A program made the position numbers and the translations under genes. This document shows positions 52,197-60,314 of a DNA stretch of 64,000 bases, in pieces (the first letter of the stretch is position 1; each line of letters starts with the position of its first letter). A model generated the notes under the pieces. It did not search any database. It was not told where the DNA came from and saw only the letters and a program-made list of their open reading frames with translations. This DNA is from Pseudomonas canadensis (GTDB taxonomy: Bacteria; Pseudomonadota; Gammaproteobacteria; Pseudomonadales; Pseudomonadaceae), in assembly GCF_000503215.1 (NCBI RefSeq), contig NZ_AYTD01000014.1, positions 1 to 64,000 on the forward strand, written 5' to 3'.

Positions 52197-52694
52197 ATGC
52201 TGGTTAACAACAACACCCAAGCCGTTTCGACTGTTCAACAGATCAAGCGGCCCGACATGGACCCCGCCAACGCCGCCGCCAGCGCGCTGTACAGCGGCGC
52301 CTTGCAAGCCGCTCAGCAAAGCGTGACCGTGCCCGCCGCGCAGAAGGAACTGGACAAGGCCGCCGACCGCATCGACGAAGCCTTTGCCAAGACCCGCGTG
52401 CAGTTGCAGACCAGCGCGTCGACCAGCGATGTGCCGGCGACCAGCGCCGCTTCCGGTGCACGCTCGGAATTCACCGACTACATGAGCAAATCCCCGGCCG
52501 AGCGCATCCGTGACCAACTGCTCAAGGAGCAGGGGTTGACTGAAGCCGATTTGCAGAACATGTCGAAGGAAAAGCAGGATGCCTTCGCCAAGCAAGTGGC
52601 CGAGCGCTTGAAGCAACAGCAAGAACAGCAGGTAGCCGCCAAAACCGCTGACCCGCAGGCCCAGACAGTAAAAGAAACCCTGGCCGCAATCTAA
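52197..52694 (+). CDS. Conserved hypothetical protein, 165 aa
   Basis: No named family recognised. A soluble, Ala/Gln-rich, low-complexity protein: predicted helix-rich middle with AAQKELDKAADRIDEAFAKT, then a Ser/Thr-rich linker, and a C-terminal helical part (PAERIRDQLLKEQGLTEADL, then VAERLKQQQEQQVAAKTADP). No signal peptide or membrane helix. It stands alone before a REP pair. Real by codon use and regular reading frame; role unknown. Confidence 0.75.
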   Translation: MLVNNNTQAVSTVQQIKRPDMDPANAAASALYSGALQAAQQSVTVPAAQKELDKAADRIDEAFAKTRVQLQTSASTSDVPATSAASGARSEFTDYMSKSPAERIRDQLLKEQGLTEADLQNMSKEKQDAFAKQVAERLKQQQEQQVAAKTADPQAQTVKETLAAI

Positions 52695-52710
52695 AAGCCA
52701 CCCAAATCAG

Positions 52711-52776
52711 TGTAGGAGCCAGCTTGCCGGCGATAGCGTCCTCAAGATCGCCATCGCCGGCAGGCCTGCTCCTATA
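52711..52776. repeat. Inverted REP pair
   Basis: TGTAGGAGCCAGCTTGCCGG and GCCGGCAGGCCTGCTCCTATA, diverged at several positions, with a short centre; between convergent genes. Confidence 0.8.
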
Positions 52777-52785
52777 GGGTTTGGG

Positions 52786-54105
52786 TTATTGCAGTTGCAA
52801 CGTCGAGTTGAACTGACCGATCGCATCCACTACGTGCCGTGACCCTTCCTGAATTTCCAGGATCACCTGCCCCGCTTCATTCGCCAATTCCACCCCCAGC
52901 CCCGTGCGGCTCAAGCTCGATTGCATGCTCGACACCGCGCTCAGCGACAGGTCGTGGTTCTTGCGCACCACATCGACAATTTCCACCGTCGCATGGCTCG
53001 TCCGTGCGGCCAGGCTGCGCACCTCGTCGGCCACCACTGCAAAGCCGCGCCCGTGTTCGCCGGCCCGCGCCGCTTCAATCGCGGCGTTGAGCGCGAGCAT
53101 GTTGGTCTGCTCGGCAATGCTACGGATGGTCTGCACGATGGCTCCGATGATGTCCGATTGTTTACTCACCGCATCGATGCTCTGCGCCGCTTGGTTCAAA
53201 TCGTGGGAAATTTCTTCGATGATCTGTACGGTTTGCTGCACCACCTCCGAGCCCTTGCGTGCGCAGGCGTCGTTTTGCACCGAGGTGGCGTGGGCCGAGT
53301 CGGCGGCGGTGCGCAGGGTGGTGACTTGGTCAGTGATGTCGCTGGCGAACTTCACCACTTTGTACAGGCGGCCATTGGTGTCGAAGATCGGGTTATAGGA
53401 GGCTTCCAGGAACAGGGTCTTGCCGTACTTGTTTTTGCGCTCGAAGCGGTGCGAGTGGTATTCGCCACGATTGAGCGACGCCCAGAACGCCTTGTAGGCC
53501 GGCGATTCCACTTCATTACGGTGGCAGAACATGCTGTGGTGCTGGCCGACGATTTCATCCAGAGAATACTGCACGGTCTTCAGGAAGTTTTCGTTGGCGT
53601 TGATGATCTGGCCCTGCGGGGTGAACTCGATCACCGCCATGGAACGGCCAATAGCATCGATCAGGCTCTGGTTTTCATGCTCGTGATGGACTCGCGCAGT
53701 AATGTCCGACGCGACTTTGATTACGCTCTGAACGTGATTGTCCTTGTCCAGCACCGGCATGTAGCTGGCTTCCAGCCAGACTTCCTGGCCATGCTTGTTC
53801 AAGCGCATGAAGGTGCCACTGAGGGCCTCGCCCCGCGCCAGGTCGCGCCATAGCTTGGCGTAGGCATCGGTGTGGGTGTAGGGCTCGTCGCAAAAGAGGC
53901 GGTGATGTTTACCGCGTATTTCCTCGACGCTATAGCCCATGGTTTTGCAGAAATTGTCGTTGGCGTCGAGGATCACGCCACTGGGGTCGAACTCGATCAT
54001 GGCCATGGAACGGCTGATAGCGGCGAGTTTGGCGTTGGATTCGGTGAGTGCGCAGGAAAAACGTTCGATTTGTTGCAGGTCGGATTTGTGATGGCGGTAG
54101 AACAT
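52786..54105 (-). CDS. Soluble PAS-PAS methyl-accepting chemotaxis protein (BdlA-like)
   Basis: Cytoplasmic chemoreceptor of 439 residues, the same length and order as the one at 17760-19079: two PAS domains (about 20-140 and 145-265; [14 protein letters not shown] and [14 protein letters not shown] openings; HHRLFC and HHSMFC), then the MCP signalling part with [20 protein letters not shown]. The last ~40 residues differ between the two copies. Possible oxygen, redox or biofilm-dispersion sensor via PAS cofactors; cofactor residues cannot be assigned. It stands between a REP pair and a LysR gene. Confidence 0.9.
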   Translation of the reverse strand: MFYRHHKSDLQQIERFSCALTESNAKLAAISRSMAMIEFDPSGVILDANDNFCKTMGYSVEEIRGKHHRLFCDEPYTHTDAYAKLWRDLARGEALSGTFMRLNKHGQEVWLEASYMPVLDKDNHVQSVIKVASDITARVHHEHENQSLIDAIGRSMAVIEFTPQGQIINANENFLKTVQYSLDEIVGQHHSMFCHRNEVESPAYKAFWASLNRGEYHSHRFERKNKYGKTLFLEASYNPIFDTNGRLYKVVKFASDITDQVTTLRTAADSAHATSVQNDACARKGSEVVQQTVQIIEEISHDLNQAAQSIDAVSKQSDIIGAIVQTIRSIAEQTNMLALNAAIEAARAGEHGRGFAVVADEVRSLAARTSHATVEIVDVVRKNHDLSLSAVSSMQSSLSRTGLGVELANEAGQVILEIQEGSRHVVDAIGQFNSTLQLQ

Positions 54106-54272
54106 GGTCAGATCACCCTAGATTCCCGGCGCCTGGAAGGCGCATTCCATTCATTTGTTGGCTATTGCTGGCACACCTTCATGGGGAAATAACCATCCAA
54201 ATCGCTTTATATGCCAAGCGTCATAAACGGTTCCGGGTGAGCATAGACAGGGCTTGGCGCTATGCAAGGCCA

Positions 54273-55142
54273 CTAGTCAGCCAGCATTTTTAACAATGCG
54301 AGGGCGGCGGCTGACAGTGGGCGATCCGGCGAGCCGACCAAGGCAAATTCGCGGTGCAGCGGCACATCCAACGCCATCACGCGCAGGCCCTTGCGCTGGG
54401 ACGGCAAGGCCATTTCCGGCACCAGTGTGACGCCGACGCCCTCACGCACCAGGCTGAAGGCACTGTTCCATTCACGCACCTCAACGCGGACATCGCGCAG
54501 GGTCAGCCCGGCGGCGGCGCCCAGGCTGCGGGCATTAGCGGTACAGCCACCGGTAGCCAGCACGAAAGGCTGCTCAAGCAATTCCTCAAGCGACACCGTG
54601 GCATCGGCGGGGCGCTGCGCCAGCGCGTGCTCCACTGGCAGCACGGCCATCCACAAGTCACGGCCCAACACCGTCGCATTGCGCTCGGGCGTGGGGTTGA
54701 GCACCACGCCCAAGTCGATAAGGCCGGTGTCGAGCAGGGTGAGCACTTCGTTGTCAGTGACATCCAAGGTGGTGACGTCAATACCAGGATAGAGCTGCGC
54801 AAAACGCTGCAATGCGGGTGTCAGAAATGTCGCCAGCACCATGGGGAAACTGGCGATGCGAATCGTCCCACGCAACATGGGCCTGGCTTCGTCCACGGTG
54901 CTACGAATCGCCTGCAACGCCCCAAGCATGACTCGCGCCTGCTCGATCACACTCAAGCCCAGGGCGGTGGGCAAGGTCTTGCGCGGTTCACGGGTAAACA
55001 GCTGCGCCCCCAGCGTCGCTTCCATACCGGCCATAGCCTGGCTGGCGGCGGATTGGGTCATGCCCACGCGCTCGGCGGCGGCGGTGATGCTGCCGTGATC
55101 GGCCACGGCCACCAGCAAGCGCCAGTGCATCAGGTTCATCAT
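54273..55142 (-). CDS. LysR-family transcriptional regulator
   Basis: Regulator of 289 residues from ATG 55142 (MMNLMHWRLL; nearby ATGs at 55139 and 55130 are equally likely). HTH at about 5-65 (HWRLLVAVADHGSITAAAER, then AASQAMAGMEATLGAQLFTR), effector domain after it. Divergent from the GST gene at 55239, which is the likely target. Effector unknown. Confidence 0.9.
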   Translation of the reverse strand: MMNLMHWRLLVAVADHGSITAAAERVGMTQSAASQAMAGMEATLGAQLFTREPRKTLPTALGLSVIEQARVMLGALQAIRSTVDEARPMLRGTIRIASFPMVLATFLTPALQRFAQLYPGIDVTTLDVTDNEVLTLLDTGLIDLGVVLNPTPERNATVLGRDLWMAVLPVEHALAQRPADATVSLEELLEQPFVLATGGCTANARSLGAAAGLTLRDVRVEVREWNSAFSLVREGVGVTLVPEMALPSQRKGLRVMALDVPLHREFALVGSPDRPLSAAALALLKMLAD

Positions 55143-55238
55143 GGCAGTAGCTGTCCTTATGGCAGGGGTCTGAACGTTTAATTTTACGCACGGTGCCACG
55201 CCCGCGAGACTGGCGCAAATTCAACGGAGCTGCCCCAG

Positions 55239-55841
55239 ATGAAACTGTATTTCTTCCCCCACGCCTGTTCTCTCGCCCCGCATATCGTGCTGCGCGAATT
55301 GGCGCTGCCGTTCGACCTGGTCTTGGTGGATAACCAAGCCAAGACCACCGCCGACGGCGAAGACTTCCTGCAGATCAACCCCAAGGGCTACGTCGCGGCG
55401 CTGAAACTGGACAACGGCCAGGTGCTGACCGAAGCCAGCGCGATCCTGCAATACCTGGCCGACCTGAAACCCGCCGCAGGCCTGGCGCCGGCTAATGGCA
55501 GCTGGGAACGCGTGCGCCTGCAGGAATGGCTGAACTTCATTGCCACCGAGATTCATGGCGGCTTGGCCGTGTTCTTCAACGGTGCGATCCAGGGCGAAGT
55601 GAAAGCTGCATTCCAGGCCACGCTGTTCAAGCGTTTCACGGTGCTGGTGCAGACGCTGGAGCGCCAGGATTACCTGTTGGGTGCGCAGTACTCGGTGGCA
55701 GATGCCTACCTGTTTGTGGTGCTGCGCTGGGCGGCGTTTCACGCGATTGATTTGGATAAGTGGCCGGCGCTGGCGGCGTTTCAGCAGCGGGTGGGTGAGC
55801 GGCCGGCGGTGATTGCGGCGTTGGCCGCCGAGAATCCCTAA
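55239..55841 (+). CDS. Glutathione S-transferase
   Basis: Soluble GST of 200 residues, beta-class-like. N-terminal domain: MKLYFFPHACSLAPHIVLRE, with the Cys and Ser of H-A-C-S positioned as in bacterial GstB/beta enzymes, the cis-Pro in NPKGYVAALKL, and the ASAILQYLAD glutathione site. C-terminal domain ends with the capping box YSVADAYLFVVLRW. Conjugation or reduction of electrophiles is likely. It is under the probable control of the divergent LysR gene. Confidence 0.93.
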   Translation: MKLYFFPHACSLAPHIVLRELALPFDLVLVDNQAKTTADGEDFLQINPKGYVAALKLDNGQVLTEASAILQYLADLKPAAGLAPANGSWERVRLQEWLNFIATEIHGGLAVFFNGAIQGEVKAAFQATLFKRFTVLVQTLERQDYLLGAQYSVADAYLFVVLRWAAFHAIDLDKWPALAAFQQRVGERPAVIAALAAENP

Positions 55842-55856
55842 GGCAAACGCAGCCCC

Positions 55857-55921
55857 TGTAGGAGCCGGCTTGCCGGCGATGGCGTCCTCACGGGCCTATC
55901 GCCGGCAAGCCGGCTCCTACA
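55857..55921. repeat. Inverted REP pair, perfect arms
   Basis: TGTAGGAGCCGGCTTGCCGG and CCGGCAAGCCGGCTCCTACA are perfect 20-bp complements around a 25-bp centre; the strongest REP hairpin in the window, between convergent genes. Confidence 0.9.
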
Positions 55922-57305
55922 GAGGGAATGGGGTGGATTCGAGGAAGGTGGCCAGTGCCAGTACATCCACCGAGCCTGAGCGGTCTTCATCAAGATGAGC
56001 CACCTGGCTGCGCACGGCTTGATGGACCAGCCGCACACCTTGCCCCAGCCGAAGCGCCCCCCTTAAATCCACCGCCTGCGCGGCGACGATCAGTTCAATA
56101 CTGGCCAGCCACAGCACCCGCTCGGTCAAGCGACGAGTCTTGTCGACCACCGCCATGGCCTGGCCCGCATAGTCTTCAACACGGTCCGCCACCGGCACGC
56201 TGACCGCCGGCAGCGGATTGGCCAGGTGCCCGATTTCCGCGACCAACGCCGAACTGGTGCGCTGCAAGGCGGCCATGCCGACATGACCGGGTTGAGTGAT
56301 CAGGAAGCGCGGCAGATCGCTGGAAGCCGGCGACAGCAGCTTGGCAATGCGTTCAGCACTGCACGCGGCGACACGGGTAAGCGCCAGGCCCAACCCTTCA
56401 GTGGCCAGCGCCAAGTGGGTGCTGTCGAAATTCGCCGTGGCCAGCACAAGCGACGCTTCGCTGATCAACGCCGGGTTATCCGCACCGCTGCGCAGTTCCA
56501 ATTCAACCAATTCATGCAGGGCGTGCAGCGCCTGCTGCGCCGCACCCTGGACCACCGTGGCACAGCGAAAGCTCAACGGGTCCTGCAAGCGCCGTGGGCT
56601 TTCCGCCAACTCACCACCCGCCAGCAACTGCAACAACGCCGCCGACTGCTCGCTTTGCCCCGGAGCCGGCCGCAGACGCGAAGCCCACGGCTGGAACGGA
56701 CTGAGGTTGGCCCGATAGCCTTCACACGATAACGCCAGCGCCGCCAGCAAAACCTCCAAGGCCCGCTGCGCCTCAGCCACCAGCAACGCGCCCAGCCCAA
56801 CACTGGCCGCATTCGCAGAGACCAGCGCCAAGCCATCTTTGCCGGTCAGCGGCACTGACAACGCGAGACTCAGGTGCGCCAGTGGCGCCAGGTCGCTCTC
56901 GCCCAACGAGCCGAGCAACGGTACATCGGGCTCGACGCCGGAATTGAGCAACGCTAGCAGTGCATCCGCCGCCCCCGGAGAAATACCCGAACGCCCCTGA
57001 GCCAATCCGGCCAGCCGCGCAGCCGTGATCGCGCGCAGCTCCTGGCGATTGGCAAGGCGCCCGACCCCCACCGCACGACCCAACGCAATACTCGCCTGTA
57101 CGGGCGCTACCGCCGTATCCACCGCTGCACCGAGGCCGGTATTTACGCCATAAATTGGCGTGCCTTCAGCCGCCAGTTTCACCAACAACTGATGGCCTTC
57201 TTCAATACGCTGACGGGCCTGCGCAGAGAAATCCGCGGGTACGTCCTGGCGGGCAATCGCCAGCAAATCGGCGAGGCTCAAGCCTTCGGGATCGAAGTGA
57301 ATCAT
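55917..57305 (-). CDS. Aromatic-amino-acid/histidine ammonia-lyase-fold protein lacking the MIO tripeptide
   Basis: Homologue of HAL/PAL ammonia-lyases, 462 residues (typical HAL about 510). Conserved marks: IYGVNTGLGA with the catalytic-site Tyr52, SGADNP (273-278) and VADRVEDYAG near the C-terminus. In HAL/PAL the cofactor-forming loop is G-S-V-G-A-S-G-D-L-A-P-L-A-H; here residues 132-144 read GSLGESDLAPLAH, so Ala-Ser-Gly is replaced by Glu-Ser with one residue missing, and MIO cannot form in the usual way. QDPLSFRC (241-248) also has Leu where lyases have Tyr. Probably not a classical ammonia-lyase. Its start overlaps the cyclodeaminase gene by 4 bp. Confidence 0.85.
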   Translation of the reverse strand: MIHFDPEGLSLADLLAIARQDVPADFSAQARQRIEEGHQLLVKLAAEGTPIYGVNTGLGAAVDTAVAPVQASIALGRAVGVGRLANRQELRAITAARLAGLAQGRSGISPGAADALLALLNSGVEPDVPLLGSLGESDLAPLAHLSLALSVPLTGKDGLALVSANAASVGLGALLVAEAQRALEVLLAALALSCEGYRANLSPFQPWASRLRPAPGQSEQSAALLQLLAGGELAESPRRLQDPLSFRCATVVQGAAQQALHALHELVELELRSGADNPALISEASLVLATANFDSTHLALATEGLGLALTRVAACSAERIAKLLSPASSDLPRFLITQPGHVGMAALQRTSSALVAEIGHLANPLPAVSVPVADRVEDYAGQAMAVVDKTRRLTERVLWLASIELIVAAQAVDLRGALRLGQGVRLVHQAVRSQVAHLDEDRSGSVDVLALATFLESTPFPL

Positions 57306-58312
57306 GCCCAGCGCAACCGCTGGCCAATCCCCAGGCGCCCGGCTTTTTCCAGCAGCGCATGGCCCAACGCGATATCACTGAGGCTCAGGCCGCGGTGCCA
57401 GAACAGGATGGTTTCCTCGGCGGTTTCCCGGCCTCTTTTCAAGCCGGCAACAATTTGGCCCAGTTCGGCATGCAGGGTCTCGGCAGTGAGTTTGCCAGTC
57501 TCAACATGGGCGCGCAGCGAGCCAAATAGCCCGCCTTTGCATTGGCCCCAATCATCGACCACCAGCTTGCTCATGATGTCGGTGAGGGACAATTCCACCG
57601 CGCTCATGGTGCCGTAGGGCACCACGAAAGCACCGGGTTTGATCCAGTCGGTGCGCAGCAACGGTTCGGGCTGATCAAGGCGCGACGCCTCGACCACAAT
57701 GTCGGCGCCACGCACGGTGGACTCCCAATCGTCGGTGACGATCACCGACTTGCCCAGGTCCTTGCGCAGCCGCTCGGCGAAGGCTTCCCGGCTTTCGCTG
57801 CGGCGTGAGTGCACACGGATTTCGTCGAAGTCGAACAGGTGATCCAGCAAGCGCACGTTCCAATACGCCGTGCCACGCGCACCAATGTGCGCCAGCACTT
57901 TACTGTCGGGCCGGGCCAGGTATTTGGCGCCGATGGCCGTGATGGCACCGGTGCGCATGTCGGTGATCGCCGAGGCATCCAAGATGGCCTTGGGAATCCC
58001 GGTGGCGGGGTCGAGCAGGTTGAGGATCGCCAATTCCGAGGGCAAACCCTTGCGGTAGTTGTCGACAAAGTCCCCCACCACTTTGACACCGGCATAGCCG
58101 ATATCGCCGCCCAGCACACCACGCAATACGTTGAAGTGACCGTTGATCCCGCCGCCGGGAATCAGGTGGGTACGCGGCTCGATCACCGCCTCGCCACGCC
58201 CCTGGATCGCCAGGCTCGCTTCGATGGCGCTGAGGATTTCGTCATTGGTAAGCCCCAGTTCGTCGATGTCGAGGCCGTTGAGAAAATCGATGTAGATCGG
58301 TTGCATGGTCAT
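57302..58312 (-). CDS. Ornithine-cyclodeaminase / mu-crystallin family protein
   Basis: NAD(P)-binding enzyme of 336 residues. Marks: EPRTHLIPGGGINGHFNVLR with the substrate Arg, GVKVVGDFVDNYRKGLPSEL with the Lys, GAITAIGAKYLARPDS, AHIGARGTAYWNVRLL as the dinucleotide loop and the ELGQIVAGLKRGRETAEETI end. Family members are ornithine cyclodeaminases, alanine dehydrogenases, ketimine reductases or opine-type enzymes; loops here do not settle the choice. ATGA overlaps with both neighbours show coupled translation. In context, it probably acts on a metabolite brought in by the adjacent binding proteins. Confidence 0.9.
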   Translation of the reverse strand: MTMQPIYIDFLNGLDIDELGLTNDEILSAIEASLAIQGRGEAVIEPRTHLIPGGGINGHFNVLRGVLGGDIGYAGVKVVGDFVDNYRKGLPSELAILNLLDPATGIPKAILDASAITDMRTGAITAIGAKYLARPDSKVLAHIGARGTAYWNVRLLDHLFDFDEIRVHSRRSESREAFAERLRKDLGKSVIVTDDWESTVRGADIVVEASRLDQPEPLLRTDWIKPGAFVVPYGTMSAVELSLTDIMSKLVVDDWGQCKGGLFGSLRAHVETGKLTAETLHAELGQIVAGLKRGRETAEETILFWHRGLSLSDIALGHALLEKAGRLGIGQRLRWA

Positions 58313-59235
58313 GGCGCCTTGAAGACAGCTTGCTGTACATCGACCTTTTTCGGGATCAGGCCGTTGTCAAAGAACAGGTCGGCGGTGTGTTGCTGGGTGG
58401 CGATATCGGCGGCTTGCAGCGGACGAATCGGCGTGGAGGAACGGTGTTCGAAGTAGCTTTTGACCACCGCGGGTTGCAGGCCCAGGGTCTTGGCCATCAG
58501 CGCGATGCTGGCTTCGGGCTGGTCGAGGGACAGGCGCTGCGCCTTGGCCAGTGTCTGGATGATCGCGCCAATGGATTGCGGGTATTGCTTGGCAAACGGG
58601 CTGCTCACCACGAAGAAACTGCCCGCCGGATTGAGGCCCTGGCCATCGCCCAACACGCGGGCGGAACCGTCGACCACGGCCGCGGAGTAGTACGGGTCCC
58701 ACACCACCCACGCGTCGACTTTGCCTTGCTCAAAAGCGGCACGCCCGTCGGATGGCGACAGGTACACCACATTCACGTCTTTCCATTGCAAACCGGCGCG
58801 CAGCAGGCTTTTAAGGAACAGGTTGTGGGCGCTGGAGCCCTTGAGCAGCGCCACGCGCTTGCCCTTGAGTTCGGCCACGCTCTGTACGCTGCTGGCTTTT
58901 GGCACCAACACCGCTTCGGTCTTGCCCTCGTTGGGTTCTACGGCGAAATACTGCAAGTCGATGCCAGCGGCCTGGGCGAAAATCGGCGGGATATCACCGA
59001 TATTGCCGATGTCCAGGCTGCCGCCGTTCAGCGCTTCGATCAGCGGCGGGCCGCCGAGGAATTCGATCCACTGCACCTGGGTGCCGGGCAACGCTTCCTC
59101 GAAGAGTTTGTGCTCACGGGCCAATACCATGCTCACCGAACTTTTCTGGTAACCGATGCGTAACGTGGCAGGTTCGGCCGCCAGCACCAGACCGACGACC
59201 AGCGAAAGTACCGCAGCAGCGAAGATTTTAAGCAT
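58309..59235 (-). CDS. ABC substrate-binding protein, sulfonate/nitrate type
   Basis: Periplasmic receptor of 308 residues of the SsuA/TauA family. Signal peptide MLKIFAAAVLSLVVGLVLAA; then LRIGYQKSSVSMVLAREHKL, WIEFLGGPPLIEALNGGSLD, IGNIGDIPPIFAQAAGIDLQ and VWDPYYSAAV, all family hallmarks. Ligand may be a sulfonate or another anionic amine. ATG 59235 shares its first base with the last base of the upstream stop (TGATG), and its own stop overlaps the cyclodeaminase start. No permease or ATPase gene is in the cluster. Confidence 0.92.
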   Translation of the reverse strand: MLKIFAAAVLSLVVGLVLAAEPATLRIGYQKSSVSMVLAREHKLFEEALPGTQVQWIEFLGGPPLIEALNGGSLDIGNIGDIPPIFAQAAGIDLQYFAVEPNEGKTEAVLVPKASSVQSVAELKGKRVALLKGSSAHNLFLKSLLRAGLQWKDVNVVYLSPSDGRAAFEQGKVDAWVVWDPYYSAAVVDGSARVLGDGQGLNPAGSFFVVSSPFAKQYPQSIGAIIQTLAKAQRLSLDQPEASIALMAKTLGLQPAVVKSYFEHRSSTPIRPLQAADIATQQHTADLFFDNGLIPKKVDVQQAVFKAP

Positions 59236-60248
59236 CAGAGCGCTCCCTTGATCTTGGTCGCCACATCGATCGGCACCCATTGCTGCCAGACGTCTGGGTG
59301 GTCCTTGAGGAACGCTTCAGCGACCTGGCGCGGCGGTGTACGTTTCTCGCTCATTTCGCCGAGGATGCCATTGAGCAGATCAATCGGCAGGTCGAATTTT
59401 TCAAACACGCTGACCAGTTGCGGGTACTGCGCCTTGAACGGTGCCGACACACCAATCGCCAGCCGCGCCGGCATCGAGCGGGTGCCGATGGGGTTGGGGT
59501 TTTTCGCGTCGGAGAGGGTCTTCCAGGCTTCGGCGTTGAAGGGCGGCTCTTCCAGCTTGACCAGCTTGAAGCGACCCAGCAGCGGCGTCGGCGACCAATA
59601 GTAGAACAGCACCGGCTTGCCACGACGGATCGACGACGCCACTTCGGCATCCAACGCCGCGCCGGAGCCGGTGCGGAAGTTGACGAAGCTGTCGGTGAGT
59701 TTGTACGCCTTTAGCTTCTGGCTGTTGACGATCTCCGACGTCCAGCCCGTTGGGCTGTTGAGGAAGCGTCCACGGCTCGGGTCTTCGGGGTCGCGGAACA
59801 CGTCCTTGTAGCGCGGCAGGTCGGCCACTGACTTCAAGTCCGGCGCCAGGGGTTTGATACCGCGCGCGGCATCGCCCTTGATCACGAACTCCGGCACCCA
59901 CCAGCCTTCGGTGGCGCCTTTGACCGTATCGCCCAGGCCAAACACTTTACCTTCGTTTTCCGCCTTGACCCATGCCGGACTGCGCCCGGCCCACTCTTCA
60001 CCGATCACCTGGATATCGTCCTTGGCCAGGGCGGCTTCCAGGCTCACGGTGCTGCCGGGCAAAGTGTCGGTCGGCAGGCCGTAGCCTTTCTCGACAATCA
60101 GGCGCAGTACCTCGGTGATCAGGCTGCCGCTTTCCCAGGTGATGTCACCGAAGTGGATGGGTTTGACGGCTTCAGCGGCCGTTGATGGTTGCGCCAAGAC
60201 GGCCAGTGCCAGCAGCGAGCCACCGAGCAGGTGTTTAAGTGTTTTCAT
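59235..60248 (-). CDS. ABC substrate-binding protein, glycine-betaine/histidine (ProX/HutX-like) type
   Basis: Periplasmic receptor of 337 residues of the OpuAC/ProX family. Signal peptide MKTLKHLLGGSLLALAVLAQ, cleavage near STAAEA; then HFGDITWESGSLITEVLRLI, PGSTVSLEAALAKDDIQVIG, EEWAGRSPAW, GWWVPEF and YYWSPTPLLGRF with aromatic residues that box a quaternary amine or histidine-like ring. Ligand not fixed. ATG 60248 starts the signal peptide; the longer frame to 60299 covers a REP unit. It is the first of four coupled genes. Again no permease or ATPase is adjacent. Confidence 0.92.
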   Translation of the reverse strand: MKTLKHLLGGSLLALAVLAQPSTAAEAVKPIHFGDITWESGSLITEVLRLIVEKGYGLPTDTLPGSTVSLEAALAKDDIQVIGEEWAGRSPAWVKAENEGKVFGLGDTVKGATEGWWVPEFVIKGDAARGIKPLAPDLKSVADLPRYKDVFRDPEDPSRGRFLNSPTGWTSEIVNSQKLKAYKLTDSFVNFRTGSGAALDAEVASSIRRGKPVLFYYWSPTPLLGRFKLVKLEEPPFNAEAWKTLSDAKNPNPIGTRSMPARLAIGVSAPFKAQYPQLVSVFEKFDLPIDLLNGILGEMSEKRTPPRQVAEAFLKDHPDVWQQWVPIDVATKIKGAL

Positions 60249-60267
60249 GCAGAACCTCGTGGTGATC

Positions 60268-60293
60268 TGTAGGAGCCGGCTTGCCGGCGATGG
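60268..60293. repeat. Single REP unit
   Basis: TGTAGGAGCCGGCTTGCCGG followed by CGATGG, without an inverted partner, in the 66-bp gap between the TonB receptor and the first binding protein. Confidence 0.75.
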
Positions 60294-60314
60294 CCGCAAC
60301 TCGGTTTCCCCTGC

